NCBI GenBank assembly: GCA_002751075.1
Contig: NAOQ01000470.1
Location: 46,587 to 60,770 of the forward strand
Length of the DNA: 14,184 bases
Source of the DNA: Ichthyophonus hoferi
Lineage: Eukaryota; Opisthokonta; Ichthyosporea; Ichthyophonida; Ichthyophonidae
Direction of reading: 5' to 3'
Every line of letters starts with the position of its first letter. Position 1 is the first letter of the stretch. Positions 1 through 8,750 of this stretch are shown piece by piece. The translations under genes and the position numbers were made by a program. The notes beneath the pieces are model-generated. The model was not told the DNA's origin and did not search any database. It saw only the letters and a program-made list of their open reading frames with translations.

Positions 1-145
1 ATCTCACAAATGGTGATATTGAAGTATCCTTCATTATCAAGATGCTGATTGCAGGGCTTCAGATTGGGATTTCGCAACTGGAAAGGTGTAGGTAGGATCT
101 TACAGTACGCCAAGTATTCTGTGAACTCCTTAAGGTTACTTTTGC
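1..145 (-). CDS. Exon of an unknown gene (partial, runs off left edge)
   Basis: Read on the minus strand, this stretch follows a good 3' splice acceptor (TTTGTCCTCTAG ending at 146) and has one frame open to the window edge for about 47 codons. It includes EFTEYLAYCKILPTPFQLR and, further on, NEGYFNITICE. Base composition is close to that of the neighbouring coding exons and clearly less AT-rich than 146-264. I do not recognise the product. No first exon is evident: only about 120 nt separate it from the stop codon of the gene upstream on the same strand. Caveats: a 47-codon open frame is not long enough to be conclusive. A plus-strand frame (3-92, ending at a possible donor AAAG|GTGTAG) and a second minus frame of about 28 codons are also open. 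It could instead be a 3' untranslated exon of the upstream gene or the first exon of a trans-spliced gene. Confidence 0.4.
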
Positions 146-264
146 CTAGAGGACAAATCAATTTACCAGATAGAAAACATTATGCAATTAATTAACATTG
201 AACCGATCAGGAAAAAAAGCATTGCTACCAGTAAAAAAGAAACATTAAATACCTTGGCTTCAAC

Positions 265-2761
265 CTAATAAGGCATGAATAATCTGAGTGCTCTCGAACC
301 GACAGTAGAGATAGACTCTTTCAAATGCGTTCTCAAAGAATAGGGTTGTTGGGCCAAAGTTGGCTGGGGGCGAAAGGTTCGGGGGACATACGGGCTCTCT
401 CGCCGGGCACCCATGCCCACAAAAACTGGCTTCTTAGGAGTGGGAGGAGGTGGAGGAATGCACCATTCACCAATCGCTCTTCGCAATTTGGGTAAAGGGT
501 TCTCCCAATTTTCAAAGGGATGCATTATCTTGTACCACCTGGCCTTGCGTTTATCTTCCTTTACACGCAAATATTTTAGTTTACGAGCCTGCATTCTTGT
601 ATAGGTTTTAGTGGGAGAAGTCCATGGATCTCTCTCCCAACATCCTTTCCTTTTGGGCTTTAAAAACCCTGTCAGATTAACAGGTGCACATAGCAGTTGA
701 CCGACGCGAGGTGGCCCAAATACGTTGCCATCTTTCTGTGGCAATTGCACCTTAATCTTAAACTCTTTTATTGTCCGCACATAGTCGGCTTCAGACTTGA
801 GACTAAAGGTGAAGTAGGCGCCATTGACAGGGTCTTTGATATCGCGATCAGGGCCATATCTTTGAGAATCCACCACTTTTCCATACTCCATCAACTTCTC
901 TTTGCAGGCCTCGATGTGTTTTCTTGGATCAAACCCAAGTATAAACACTGTTCTGTCCTCCAAATCATTGATTGGTGTAGGATCAGTAAGGTCCATGTCC
1001 TGTTGGTACCTCTTGTTGCGCGGTGCATCAGGGAACATTTTGTCGCTCTTGCCGTAAGGGTTGTGTCTAGGAAAGATGTGTACTTTGGGTCTTTTTTTAG
1101 GGCGCTCCCCCATCAACTCTCTGTTATAAGCTCTGTGGAGTAATAAAGAATAAGTTAATTGCAGTCAAAAAAATAATAAAAATATCTGACCCCCTTATTG
1201 TTAATTGATGTTTAAACTGACTCGTATTCATCACATCATAACACAATAGCAACAAACTTACCTCAACTTGTTAACAGCAGCTTCCTGCTCCTCAGTCCTA
1301 GGAGGCGTGTAACGGAGGGCAGGTTTTAAGCCATAGTTCGGTAGAGTGGGATACTTAGGGAGGCCATTAGGAAAATATTGATAGATATTTTGACTGCTGC
1401 TCTGGGTAGGGTGAGTATGAAGTAATTTCTCACCCATTAGGTTAGGGAGAGAAGTAGGGAGATTTGGCTCGCTCTTTTGTGTGAAATATGCAGATTTTTG
1501 TTTCTTACTAAAGTCAGGGAAAAAATCAGGAAGATCTGCAGCATTCACTGTCTGTTTGGGGGCTGGAGGAAAATATTGTCTACGCCTTGGGTCATGGATC
1601 GGTAAAGTAGGTGCTGGATTAGGATGGAATATTGTACTTATTTTAAAGTTCTTGCCAAGACCAGGTGGATCAGGGGGTGGATTGGGGTTAAGAATTGAGG
1701 CGATTGAGGCATCTGGATGAGGTGATTCCACAGATTGGCGATTAACATTAACGTCTTTAGGGAGTTCGGATTTGTGATTCCGAAAAGCCGCGAAGGAAGG
1801 CTGTCCATATGTATTAGCGGTAGTTACAGGAAGAGCAGCTGTTGTGGTAGGTGCCTCAGGCGCGGTAGGTAAGGCTGTTTGTTGCGGGGGAAAAAAACTT
1901 GATCCAAATCCAGGAAGTGATGGATAACACGAAGTATTAGGAGCAACACTAAGGTCGACAACGTAGGGCCTCTGCTGAGGAGAAGCGGGTACCTGTTGCT
2001 GGGTAGAAGCAGCAGGAGCAGCAGGAATGGGTCCTAGATGATTGGCAGTGGGGGTCTGTCCCCACTGAAGTATATCAGGTGGCAGTTCCTGGAATTGGGA
2101 TGGGGTATAGCAAGGGGGAAGAGGAGGGGCAGGGGGTGCCTGAGCCGTAGGCCGTTGTCTAAACCGACGGTGAGGAAAGACAGGGGCCTGGTGTTGAGGG
2201 AGCACGGGGGTCTGTTTAGTAGTGGGGACAGGGCCCTTCTGGAGAACAGGTGGTGAGTTCTGGAATTGGGACTGCTTATAGGAAGGGGGAAGGGGAGAGG
2301 CAGTGGCAGTCGCCCCTACATATTGACCTGGTGCCTGAGTGGTAGGCTGATATCCAAACCTAGGTTGAGCATTGACTTGTGCCTGATGTTGAGAAAAGGC
2401 AGGGGTCTGATGCTGAGGGAAGACAGGGGCCTGATGTTGGAAGGAGGTATTTCCTTGGTAACGAGAAGGTGTGCTAGGCGTTTGTGACGGAAAATTGGCA
2501 CCCGGTTGTGGGTTGTTCTTATTGCCATTGGGGAACATGCTAATGTTAGGAGCGCAGGGTGGAACATAACCTATATAAAAAAAGTAGTTTAGTATTGAAA
2601 AAGGGATTACGTGAATAATTATAAATAATAATAATAAATTTAGTAAAATTTATAAACAGGCTAATTAACAATATTAATAGCAAAAATATATATATATATA
2701 TATATAATAATAAAAAATAAAAATGGAAAACCTACACACCATTATATGAAAAGGACGACAT
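265..2761 (-). CDS. NUP35: Nup35/Nup53-like nucleoporin with extended Pro/Gln-rich N-terminus
   Basis: Three exons on the minus strand: 2761-2740, 2570-1262 and 1132-265. The introns are 2739-2571 (GTGTGT...ATATAG) and 1261-1133 (GTAAGT...CCACAG). The spliced length is 2199 nt, giving 732 residues that start MSSFSYNGYVPPC. Residues 1-440 are low-complexity Pro/Gln/Thr-rich sequence. An RRM-type domain spans about 504-596, with a beta-1 TVFILGF (505-511), an RNP1-like NGAYFTF (547-553) and KDGNVFG (577-583), which resembles KDGRIFG in animal NUP35. A basic stretch (601-646), PPPPP (670-674) and a C-terminal ESISTVGSRALRLFMPY follow. That tail recalls the membrane-binding amphipathic end of NUP35 (ESLVSKAMEYMFGW in human). 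Nup35 is an inner-ring nucleoporin that dimerises through its RRM and contacts NUP93, NUP155 and NDC1. Animal NUP35 is usually about 300-350 residues, so this form is unusually long. No AATAAA lies between the stop codon and 145. The family call rests on short motifs; another RRM protein is possible. Confidence 0.65.
2047..2418 (-). repeat. Internal duplicated unit in the nucleoporin N-terminus
   Basis: Two related segments lie in tandem in the Pro/Gln-rich region: residues about 59-125 (2418-2218) and 132-183 (2199-2047). Both open with PQHQxPxF, share a (T/A)QAP core, and end LPPxYxxSQFQxxPPxxLQxGxxPT. The second copy is shorter by about 15 residues. The match is by eye. An unequal-crossing-over duplication inside the exon explains part of the unusual length. 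Confidence 0.7.
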
Positions 2762-3379
2762 CTTTTAATTAACAGTTCTGTCCACTGTTCAAATATACTA
2801 AATTAAACTCAAAATCACTCTCAAAGTAAGAGCTATGCTAATACTGAAACTCTGCTCAAATGTATAAGCAACCAATTTTAAAGTTGACACGTGGCGCCAA
2901 TTTCTCTCACCAGATATCACTATGAATACTTACTTAATACGTCTTTTAATTTATATATAGAAGCGACGGTTGACCATTAAGATTAAAATATATTGTCAAT
3001 AATCGCAGCAGAATTAGAGCGATGTAAAATATGTGCAGTCCATTTTCATTTATCTTCATTTGTACTATACATACTATCCATGGTACATGATGAATATTTA
3101 ACTATATATATATTAATTCACATATATAAATATAGGCTTTTATCAGAGAAAAAAGCAGTATATCCGGGATAAGGAGAGAAATACAACGAGAACTAAAATT
3201 ACCATATCGGATAATGATGTTCTTGTTTTATTTTCAATTGGTATATATATATATATATATATATATTAGTGGCTAAGAGTTGGAGTGGGGTAAATATTAA
3301 AATAATATGTATTTAAGTAATTTTATATGGATAAAAGATATTTCATGCCCTCTTTGCTTTGGTGTTATAACCAATTGAC

Positions 3380-3403
3380 AATGACTTGGTTTTACAAGTC
3401 ATT
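3380..3403. repeat. Small perfect hairpin
   Basis: AATGACTTG and CAAGTCATT form a 9-bp perfect stem around the loop GTTTTA. A related TAAAACCAAGT near 3463-3475 can pair with the ACTTGGTTTTA half, giving a second, longer-range inverted repeat. This may be a decayed end of a short foldback element; no target duplication is visible. Confidence 0.45.
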
Positions 3404-4110
3404 AAAATTTCAAAATCTGTCACCATGTGCAAATTTTTTTTATATAGCATTCAATTTTTTCATAAAACCAAGTTTTAAAAGTAAACAGTTTTTGGATTAA
3501 ATATTTTTCAAGTATAATAAAACGAATCCTATCTTTTTTGATTTAAGGACATGCATCCACTTCTTCAATAAAACAAAAGGCAAGTTAATCTTAATTTAAT
3601 TGGTGAATAAGGTTTGCAATTCTTAAAGGAGAAATAGCAATGTATATATATATTCCTAGGCCTTATTATTACAACTTTCTATTTTTCCGCTTAAGGATCT
3701 TTTCTTTATAAGAAATTTCAATTGTTTAATTGAAAACTACTATATATTTTATTATTATTTTATTTTTAAATATTGTTGCATTTTAATTTTGTATTTCATA
3801 GTTTACGACTTACATCTGGAGAATTTACTTTAACCCATTTTAAAAAAATCCTAGAAATTCATTTTTGCTTTTTGCTGTTCTTTGAATAGCTGGTATATAT
3901 CCAATAAGAAAGCGAAAAAATTAACCAACCAATGGCTAGAATAATTAAGGAATTCAATTATATATTGTCATTTCTTGGATTCCTCCATTTTTACTTGGTA
4001 AAATAAATATTGCTGATGTCTATTCTGTGAGTATTTTCAATACAATATTAGCATAAATTATTTTAATAAATAATACATTTATATATATATATATTTATAT
4101 ATAAAATATG

Positions 4111-4134
4111 AAATAAGAATAATTATTCTTATTT
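4111..4134. repeat. 24-bp perfect palindrome
   Basis: AAATAAGAATAA is followed directly by its reverse complement TTATTCTTATTT. It is AT-only apart from one G and one C, and lies just after a (TA)n run. Its function is unknown. Confidence 0.6.
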
Positions 4135-4719
4135 TTGCCATTCAAAAAGAAATAAACAAACAAGTTAATTTAAAATTAATTGTCTATAATAAATAATTTT
4201 TAATTGGCTATCAGTCATAAAATAATTGTTTTATTAGTCGAGCCACATATTTTTTAAAATTGTTTTTTAAAAATACAATATTAAAGTAAAAATGAAACGT
4301 AATATATATCTATTCCTATTTAACATATTATATGTCCTTCTATCATAATATGTTCGAATAAGAACAAGTACAGAAATAGAAATAGTAGGGGAGAAAAGAA
4401 ATTAAGCAATTAAACATACACGTAATGTAATATGAGAAAACAGTATCATATATATTATTAATAAACTACAGAAAAACCATAAATAAAATAAAATAAAGTA
4501 AAAAGGAAGAATGAAAGATAGGAGATCGGAGGAAAATGAAAAAAGATCAATGTAATACAATATACTATATAGAAGGCATCTATAGCATAAGCATATATAT
4601 GGTTCACATTGATTGATGTCGGATTTAGGGCGCCAGGATCAATATATAAAATCAAGAGCTGATTGTAGGTTGTATAGTAGGCCTATTTTGTTTTGTTTTG
4701 CTTTTATAAGTGTTAGAAG

Positions 4720-5215
4720 CCTTTTACAATATACTATATTATTATATGAAAATAAGATAATATAATGTAGTGCACTATAGTATAATACAATATATTATTA
4801 AATAAATACAATCAAATTCAGTGTAATGTAATATTCTACAATACAGTATATGATTAAATAAACAATATAATACAGTATAATACTACAGTATAATAGAGTA
4901 TATTATGGTATAAACAAAATGAAATGTTATAATATATTACGGTATAATGTAATATATTATCATATAATTGCAATGTATTGGAATGTAATATATTACAGTA
5001 TAATATAATATACCATTACATCAATATAATACAATAAAGTGTAATACAGTACAGTATAATGCAAAATATATTTATATAAATAGAACACAGTACTTACAAT
5101 ACATTATGGTATAATATAATACATAATTAAATATAATATAACACAATAAAATGTAATATTTTACAGTGTAGTACATGTATTAGTCCAATCACATGGTTAT
5201 ACTATATTATATATT
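4720..5215. repeat. Degenerate TATAATA-type satellite-like array
   Basis: Loose repeats of motifs such as ATAATACAGTATAATA and TAATATATTACAG recur for about 500 bp without a fixed register. The same sequence style reappears in introns of both neighbouring genes (about 5866-6250 and 12237-12345). Confidence 0.6.
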
Positions 5216-5547
5216 AGACTACTTCATATTGTTTTTCCCAACTACTATCAGAAACTACTGGGAAATTAAATATTATTCAAAATATTTGTTAGATTAAATT
5301 TTAAAACAATATACTTTAGTAAAAATATATTTGAAAAGCAGCCCTATACTCTAGTCGAAGGTAACTATTGGAACATGAGTAATCCTTTACAATGATTCTT
5401 TGTCTATTTAAAATTTTATATTATAATGTAACATATATTCTATTTATTTATTATCTGTTAATAATAAAATAGTAGAGATTGATTGTCTATTAAATTTATG
5501 TAACAATGATTTAAAAAATTGGACTAAATTCTGTACAGCATATTATA

Positions 5548-5735
5548 TTAGGTATCGGTTTGATCTAAATTTAGTTTCATCACATCAAATGTGTTTAGAA
5601 CGGTAGAAGTTAACTCTATGCATTTAGGCCAAGACTTAAAGTTGTTTTTACACTATAGTCCGCCTTATGACGCACGTTATTGTCGAAGTAGCGACTTAAG
5701 ATAAATATATGTTATGTTTATCCTATGCTTTATCA
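5548..5735 (+). repeat. Dispersed repeat, copy 1 (plus orientation)
   Basis: This is the first of four related copies. Shared landmarks read in order: TTAGGTAT at the start, ATGTGTTTAG, the core ACACTATAGTC, GTTATTGTC, a CTTAAgATAAA segment, and a degenerate TTATGTTTATCCTAT end. It ends about 100 nt before the start codon of the small membrane-protein gene. It is the most diverged copy. No target-site duplication or clear terminal inverted repeat is visible, so the class (SINE-like or miniature DNA element) is open. Confidence 0.6.
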
Positions 5736-5774
5736 TTTATACAGGAATTGACACCAATAACAACTTTAGAAAAA

Positions 5775-5780
5775 TATAAA
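5775..5780 (+). promoter_or_regulatory. Candidate TATA box
   Basis: TATAAA lies 55 nt before the ATG of the small membrane-protein gene, a fitting distance for a short 5' leader. In DNA this AT-rich such a match can arise by chance. Confidence 0.25.
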
Positions 5781-5834
5781 GATCAACACAACGTAATTTA
5801 TTTGAAACTAATCTATTAAAGTTGAGGTGCCATA

Positions 5835-7067
5835 ATGACTGATCGTAAGTGTGCATGTGACTACAGATATATTATTATAATATATAATATAATAACATGT
5901 CATATAATACAATACTATTTTATATAATATAATAAAATGTAATATTCTATAATATAATATGGAATAATATAACATAATACCATATCATATATTATATTAC
6001 CATATAATACATAATATAATATAATACAAAATAATATTTTAAAATACCATAAAATATTATGTCATATTATAATATATAATACCAAATAATATAGTATAAT
6101 ACTATACCATACCATGTAATATATTATAATGTAATATAATACTGTATAATATAGTACAATATCATAACCTATTATGAATGCCATATCATATTATATAATA
6201 TCATACTATATTATATAATATAATGCCATACTATATTATATCATATCACATAATATATGTATTGCATCGTGGACCAGGGTATGGTAATCAAGACAGTCAT
6301 CCTCAGTGTATCAATGTAAATACACACATACATACATACATAAATGCATATATATGTACAAATATAAATATATTTAACCAATTAACATTTATAATAAATT
6401 TTTTAACTTTAATTTTACTTTTAACAGTATTTGGTAATTCGAAAATGACGCCCAAGCAAAAGAACATTATCATGTTCAGTTTAGCAGGGGTCTGTGCAGT
6501 GCTTCTTATTATCTGTGTGATCTGTGGATGCTGGGCTTGGAAGAGACGGCGTAAGTGTACATATAGTATAATAAAGTATATTGTATTACATTGTATTATA
6601 TTGCATGATATTATAATATAATATATATGTCTAGTACTACTTAATATCTATATGATCTGTTTGCTGGGCCTGGAGGTGACGACGTTTGTATACTATAGCT
6701 ACTATATCTACTATGTATACTATATATATATATAGGATTAGTTATAAATAAAACATGATATATATATATATATATATATGAAACTAAAATAAGCATGCAT
6801 ACACATTAAAATAAGCATGCATACACACATATACATATATACACATATGCATACATACATTATACTACATTATACTACATTATATTATATTACATTACAT
6901 TCACAGAGCAACGGAAAAGAAAACTGTGGATAAACAAACACCAAGCTCGCGAAGAAGTAAAGAAAACAGAAAGAGCGGCAAAATATGAGAGTAGAAAAGA
7001 ACAGAACAAAGCTAAATATGATACATTAAGGAAGAAATATAATATATTAGATGAGACAGATGGTTAG
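5835..7067 (+). CDS. Small single-pass membrane protein, 97 residues, unrecognised
   Basis: Three exons: 5835-5844, 6428-6550 and 6907-7067. The introns begin GTAAGT and GTAAGT and end TTAACAG and TTCACAG. Spliced length is 294 nt, in frame throughout. The protein starts MTDLFGNSKMTPKQKN. It has one hydrophobic span at residues 17-41 containing four cysteines (26, 33, 36, 38) and ending GCWAW, then a strongly basic stretch (KRRQQRKRK, 42-50). A charged, probably helical tail follows. No cleavable signal peptide is present. The much more basic C-side predicts N-terminus outside and C-terminus in the cytosol, and the cysteines near the inner face could be palmitoylated. The tail carries YDTL (82-85) and YNIL (89-92), two YxxL motifs three residues apart, closer than in a canonical ITAM; each could also act as a YxxL sorting signal. 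The start is chosen for frame continuity and an A at -3. I know no family for it. Confidence 0.75.
5866..6250. repeat. TATAATA-type simple-repeat array inside intron 1
   Basis: About 385 bp of intron 1 of the small membrane-protein gene is TATAATA/ATATTATA-rich sequence like that at 4720-5215. It accounts for most of the intron, so the exons are otherwise close together. Confidence 0.6.
6635..6700 (+). pseudogene. Decayed copy of the membrane-spanning exon, inside intron 2
   Basis: This stretch resembles the 3' half of exon 2 plus its donor (6499-6565). Shared landmarks are TATCTrTrTGATCTGT, GCTGGGCyTGGA, GACG and a trailing TATAG. About three quarters of positions match by eye. The copy has lost a base inside the block and has no usable donor (GTTTGTA). 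It lies about 135 bp downstream in the same orientation, so a tandem duplication that later decayed is the simplest explanation. Confidence 0.65.
6785..6828. repeat. 22-bp tandem duplication in intron 2
   Basis: TAAAATAAGCATGCATACAC plus two bases occurs twice in a row (6785-6806 and 6807-6828), differing at the last base only. Such near identity implies a recent duplication. (TA)n and ATAC repeats surround it. Confidence 0.8.
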
Positions 7068-7162
7068 ATATTATTATTATTATTATTGATATTGTTATTT
7101 TCACATAGAGATTAGCTCATGAATCGCTGTCTACTATATAGTATATATAGCGCACGGGGTTA

Positions 7163-7350
7163 TGGCATGTCATATTACTGCATCGCATGTGTTTAGAATG
7201 ATATAGATTAACCAATGTGTGGTTGAGACAGAGCTTCTATTTTTTTTTTACACTATAGTCGGCCACCTGACATGCGTCATTGTCATAGTAACGGCTTAAA
7301 ATAAATAAAGACATAGTATGTTATGCTTACCCTATATTAGACCCTATATT
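7163..7350 (+). repeat. Dispersed repeat, copy 2 (plus orientation)
   Basis: This copy is closely related to copies at 10174-10385 and 10648-10867 read on the minus strand. It shares CGCATGTGTTTAG, ATTAACCA, TGTGGTTGAGAC, GCTTCTA, ACACTATAGTC, CGGCTTAAAATAAA and a TTACCCTATATTA end with a second partial unit. It begins about 95 nt after the stop codon of the small membrane-protein gene, in the same orientation, and so falls in that gene's 3' untranslated region. Confidence 0.75.
7300..7309 (+). promoter_or_regulatory. Poly(A) signals for the small membrane-protein gene
   Basis: Two overlapping AATAAA hexamers (7300-7305 and 7304-7309) lie 233 nt after the stop codon. They are the first AATAAA on this strand after the stop, and both lie inside dispersed repeat copy 2. 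Confidence 0.55.
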
Positions 7351-7428
7351 ATATCTTATGGTATGTTTAGCTTTTATTATGTCCTATATTATACATTCTA
7401 CTTCATCTTATATTGTGTCATATATTAT

Positions 7429-7475
7429 TTTTACCTTATATTATGTTTACCTTATATTATGTTTACCTTATATTG
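7429..7475. repeat. 16-bp minisatellite, three copies
   Basis: The unit TTTACCTTATATTATG is repeated three times, nearly perfectly, with looser relatives back to about 7330. It closely matches the tail of the dispersed repeat just upstream (ATGTTTACCCTATATT in copy 3), so it probably grew from that tail. Confidence 0.65.
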
Positions 7476-7620
7476 GACCGTTTTTATAGTGATGACCAAT
7501 TTATATTAAACCAAATTTTAATTTTATCCAATATTGCTGATCCTTAACCAATGGCAGGAGTATGTTTTTGAACATTAATTTATTTTCCTTTCAAAAAAGA
7601 GTCGTGTTACATATCAATTG

Positions 7621-7763
7621 TTCTAGTGTGCAATAGGATTAGTTAAACATTATACAACCTCTACATGGTAATAATATAACATAGTACAGCGTAGTGTCAC
7701 CTATCCATTGATCTGTTATGTGGTGAGATTAGTTAAATATCGCACAACTTCTATGTTGCAATC
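7621..7763. repeat. Pair of diverged 51-bp direct repeats
   Basis: 7621-7672 and 7712-7762 share the order GAttAGTTAAA, CACAAC(t/c)TCTA (first copy TACAACCTCTA) and a trailing rT..GyAAT. Identity is about 70 percent by eye. The unit is unrelated to the four-copy repeat as far as I can see. Confidence 0.45.
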
Positions 7764-7947
7764 AACGTTCCCTACTGAACGTTTATTAGCTAATAACAGC
7801 TCTAATAAAATGTATAAGAAACTAGGGGGCACGAACCGGTTCTGGGCATGTGTTTTTGTTCATAAACTTGGTGCTTGAATTTTTTCTAAGTAGTTAAGTT
7901 ATACATTAGCTCAATCCAAGGGTATTTAATTTTGGAGTATATTAGAA

Positions 7948-7972
7948 ACAAATAATTAAATAAATTATTTGT
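7948..7972. repeat. Perfect 10-bp stem hairpin
   Basis: ACAAATAATT and AATTATTTGT are separated by AAATA. This is a short AT-rich inverted repeat of unknown role, about 40 bp before the first copy of the 130-bp direct repeat. Confidence 0.5.
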
Positions 7973-8011
7973 CACGAAATGTGATTTACGTCAACAATTT
8001 GGTAGTTCCTT

Positions 8012-8140
8012 GGACTGTGCTTACTTTGAACTTGCTGATGACCTTTACTAAGTCATGTAGACTACAAAATAATATCTATACAAAATAATATCTATCATTT
8101 TAAAATCTTACTACCCAAAGGGCTAGTACATTTTGTAGTG
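8012..8140 (+). repeat. Direct repeat pair, copy A
   Basis: This copy matches 8617-8750 along its whole length. Landmarks are GACTGTGyTTrCTTTGAwCTTGC, CCTTTAyTAAGTC, TGTAGACT, AATAATATCTATACAA, ACTACCCAA, GGkCTAGyACATTyTGTAGT. Inside it, AAAATAATATCTATAC occurs almost twice in tandem. Confidence 0.65.
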
Positions 8141-8616
8141 TATCTTGTTAATGCCTTCTGTTAAAATATAAATAGCATAAATAGCTAGATAGAGGATATT
8201 AAAGACAGTGGTGGTTATTTTGTATCAATCGTAAAGTTACTACGGATTTACTGGCTTGTGTAAGTGAATCCTTAATTAATCTGGTAATTAATTCAAACAG
8301 TTTTTAAGGAGTTAACAGTGCCTTTATTTTAGTCAGATATGGCTTATGAACCTTTTCCTCCTCTCATGGGTTTTCCTCAGAACTCTTCTGATTGATTGCA
8401 AATAATTACAAGTGACCTATTGATTCATGTTGATTGATTCGAATATAAATTTGATTATATGGGTTGATAGGACGGAAATCAAGCTCCTGTGATTGTGATG
8501 ATCATAATGAGATTAGTTTATTGTTTAAGGTTATAGTTGATCAAAGATGATTTTGATCCAAGTATTAATATAATTGGATCAACAGTTAATCTCTGGTCCT
8601 TACATCTAATCATCTT

Positions 8617-8750
8617 AGACTGTGTTTGCTTTGATCTTGCCGATAGCCTTTATTAAGTCTTGTAGACTTTCCATAATAATATCTATACAAGATATTATTT
8701 ATCATCCTTACATCGGACTACCCAAGGGTCTAGCACATTCTGTAGTAGTG
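8617..8750 (+). repeat. Direct repeat pair, copy B
   Basis: This is the second copy of the unit at 8012-8140, same orientation, 605 bp downstream. It contains a perfect 10-bp hairpin, AATAATATCT and AGATATTATT around the loop ATACA, where copy A has a direct duplication instead. The pair could be two insertions of an unnamed repeat or the ends of a small element; no boundaries are clear. Confidence 0.65.

Larger units (their letters stand above)
2762..5547. other. AT-rich intergenic spacer between divergent genes
   Basis: No gene is supported here. All frames are short and composed of AT-rich simple sequence. Contents: (TA)n runs near 3241-3267 and 4080-4104, a perfect palindrome at 4111-4134, a small hairpin at 3380-3403, and a degenerate TATAATA-type array from about 4720 to 5215. 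Control regions of both flanking genes must lie here. A TATATATAAA-like site on the minus strand near 2950-2962 is the only candidate I see for the nucleoporin gene, and it is weak in such AT-rich DNA. Confidence 0.6.

Noticed and set aside
697-1143. 148-codon plus-strand open frame
   Set aside because: It lies antisense over the nucleoporin RRM exon, which has frame continuity across introns and domain motifs. It is a shadow frame.
1481-2487. Plus-strand Gly-rich and Arg-rich frames (1481-1720, 2038-2256, 2266-2487)
   Set aside because: Antisense to the Pro/Gln-rich exon; Gly/Arg richness is just the complement of Pro/Gln codons.
4458-4655. 65-codon minus frame rich in Ile/Phe/Tyr
   Set aside because: AT-driven composition with no domain, no splice context and a simple-repeat setting.
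5548-5735. Pol III promoter boxes or tRNA origin of the dispersed repeat
   Set aside because: GGTTGAGAC in the other copies only loosely recalls a B box, and no A box is visible; the class stays open.
6223-6621. 132-codon plus frame covering the membrane span
   Set aside because: Only 6428-6550 is real exon. The rest reads through TATA-type intron sequence on both sides; the spliced model is better.
7050-7067. True ITAM in the small membrane protein
   Set aside because: The spacing between the two YxxL motifs is three residues, shorter than the 6-12 of known ITAMs. I call it only ITAM-like.
7318-7509. 63-codon plus frame
   Set aside because: It is translated minisatellite and repeat tail.
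8012-8750. A miniature LTR-type element bounded by the two 130-bp repeats
   Set aside because: No defined ends, primer-binding site, purine tract or target duplication could be seen, and the copies differ a lot. I report only a repeat pair.
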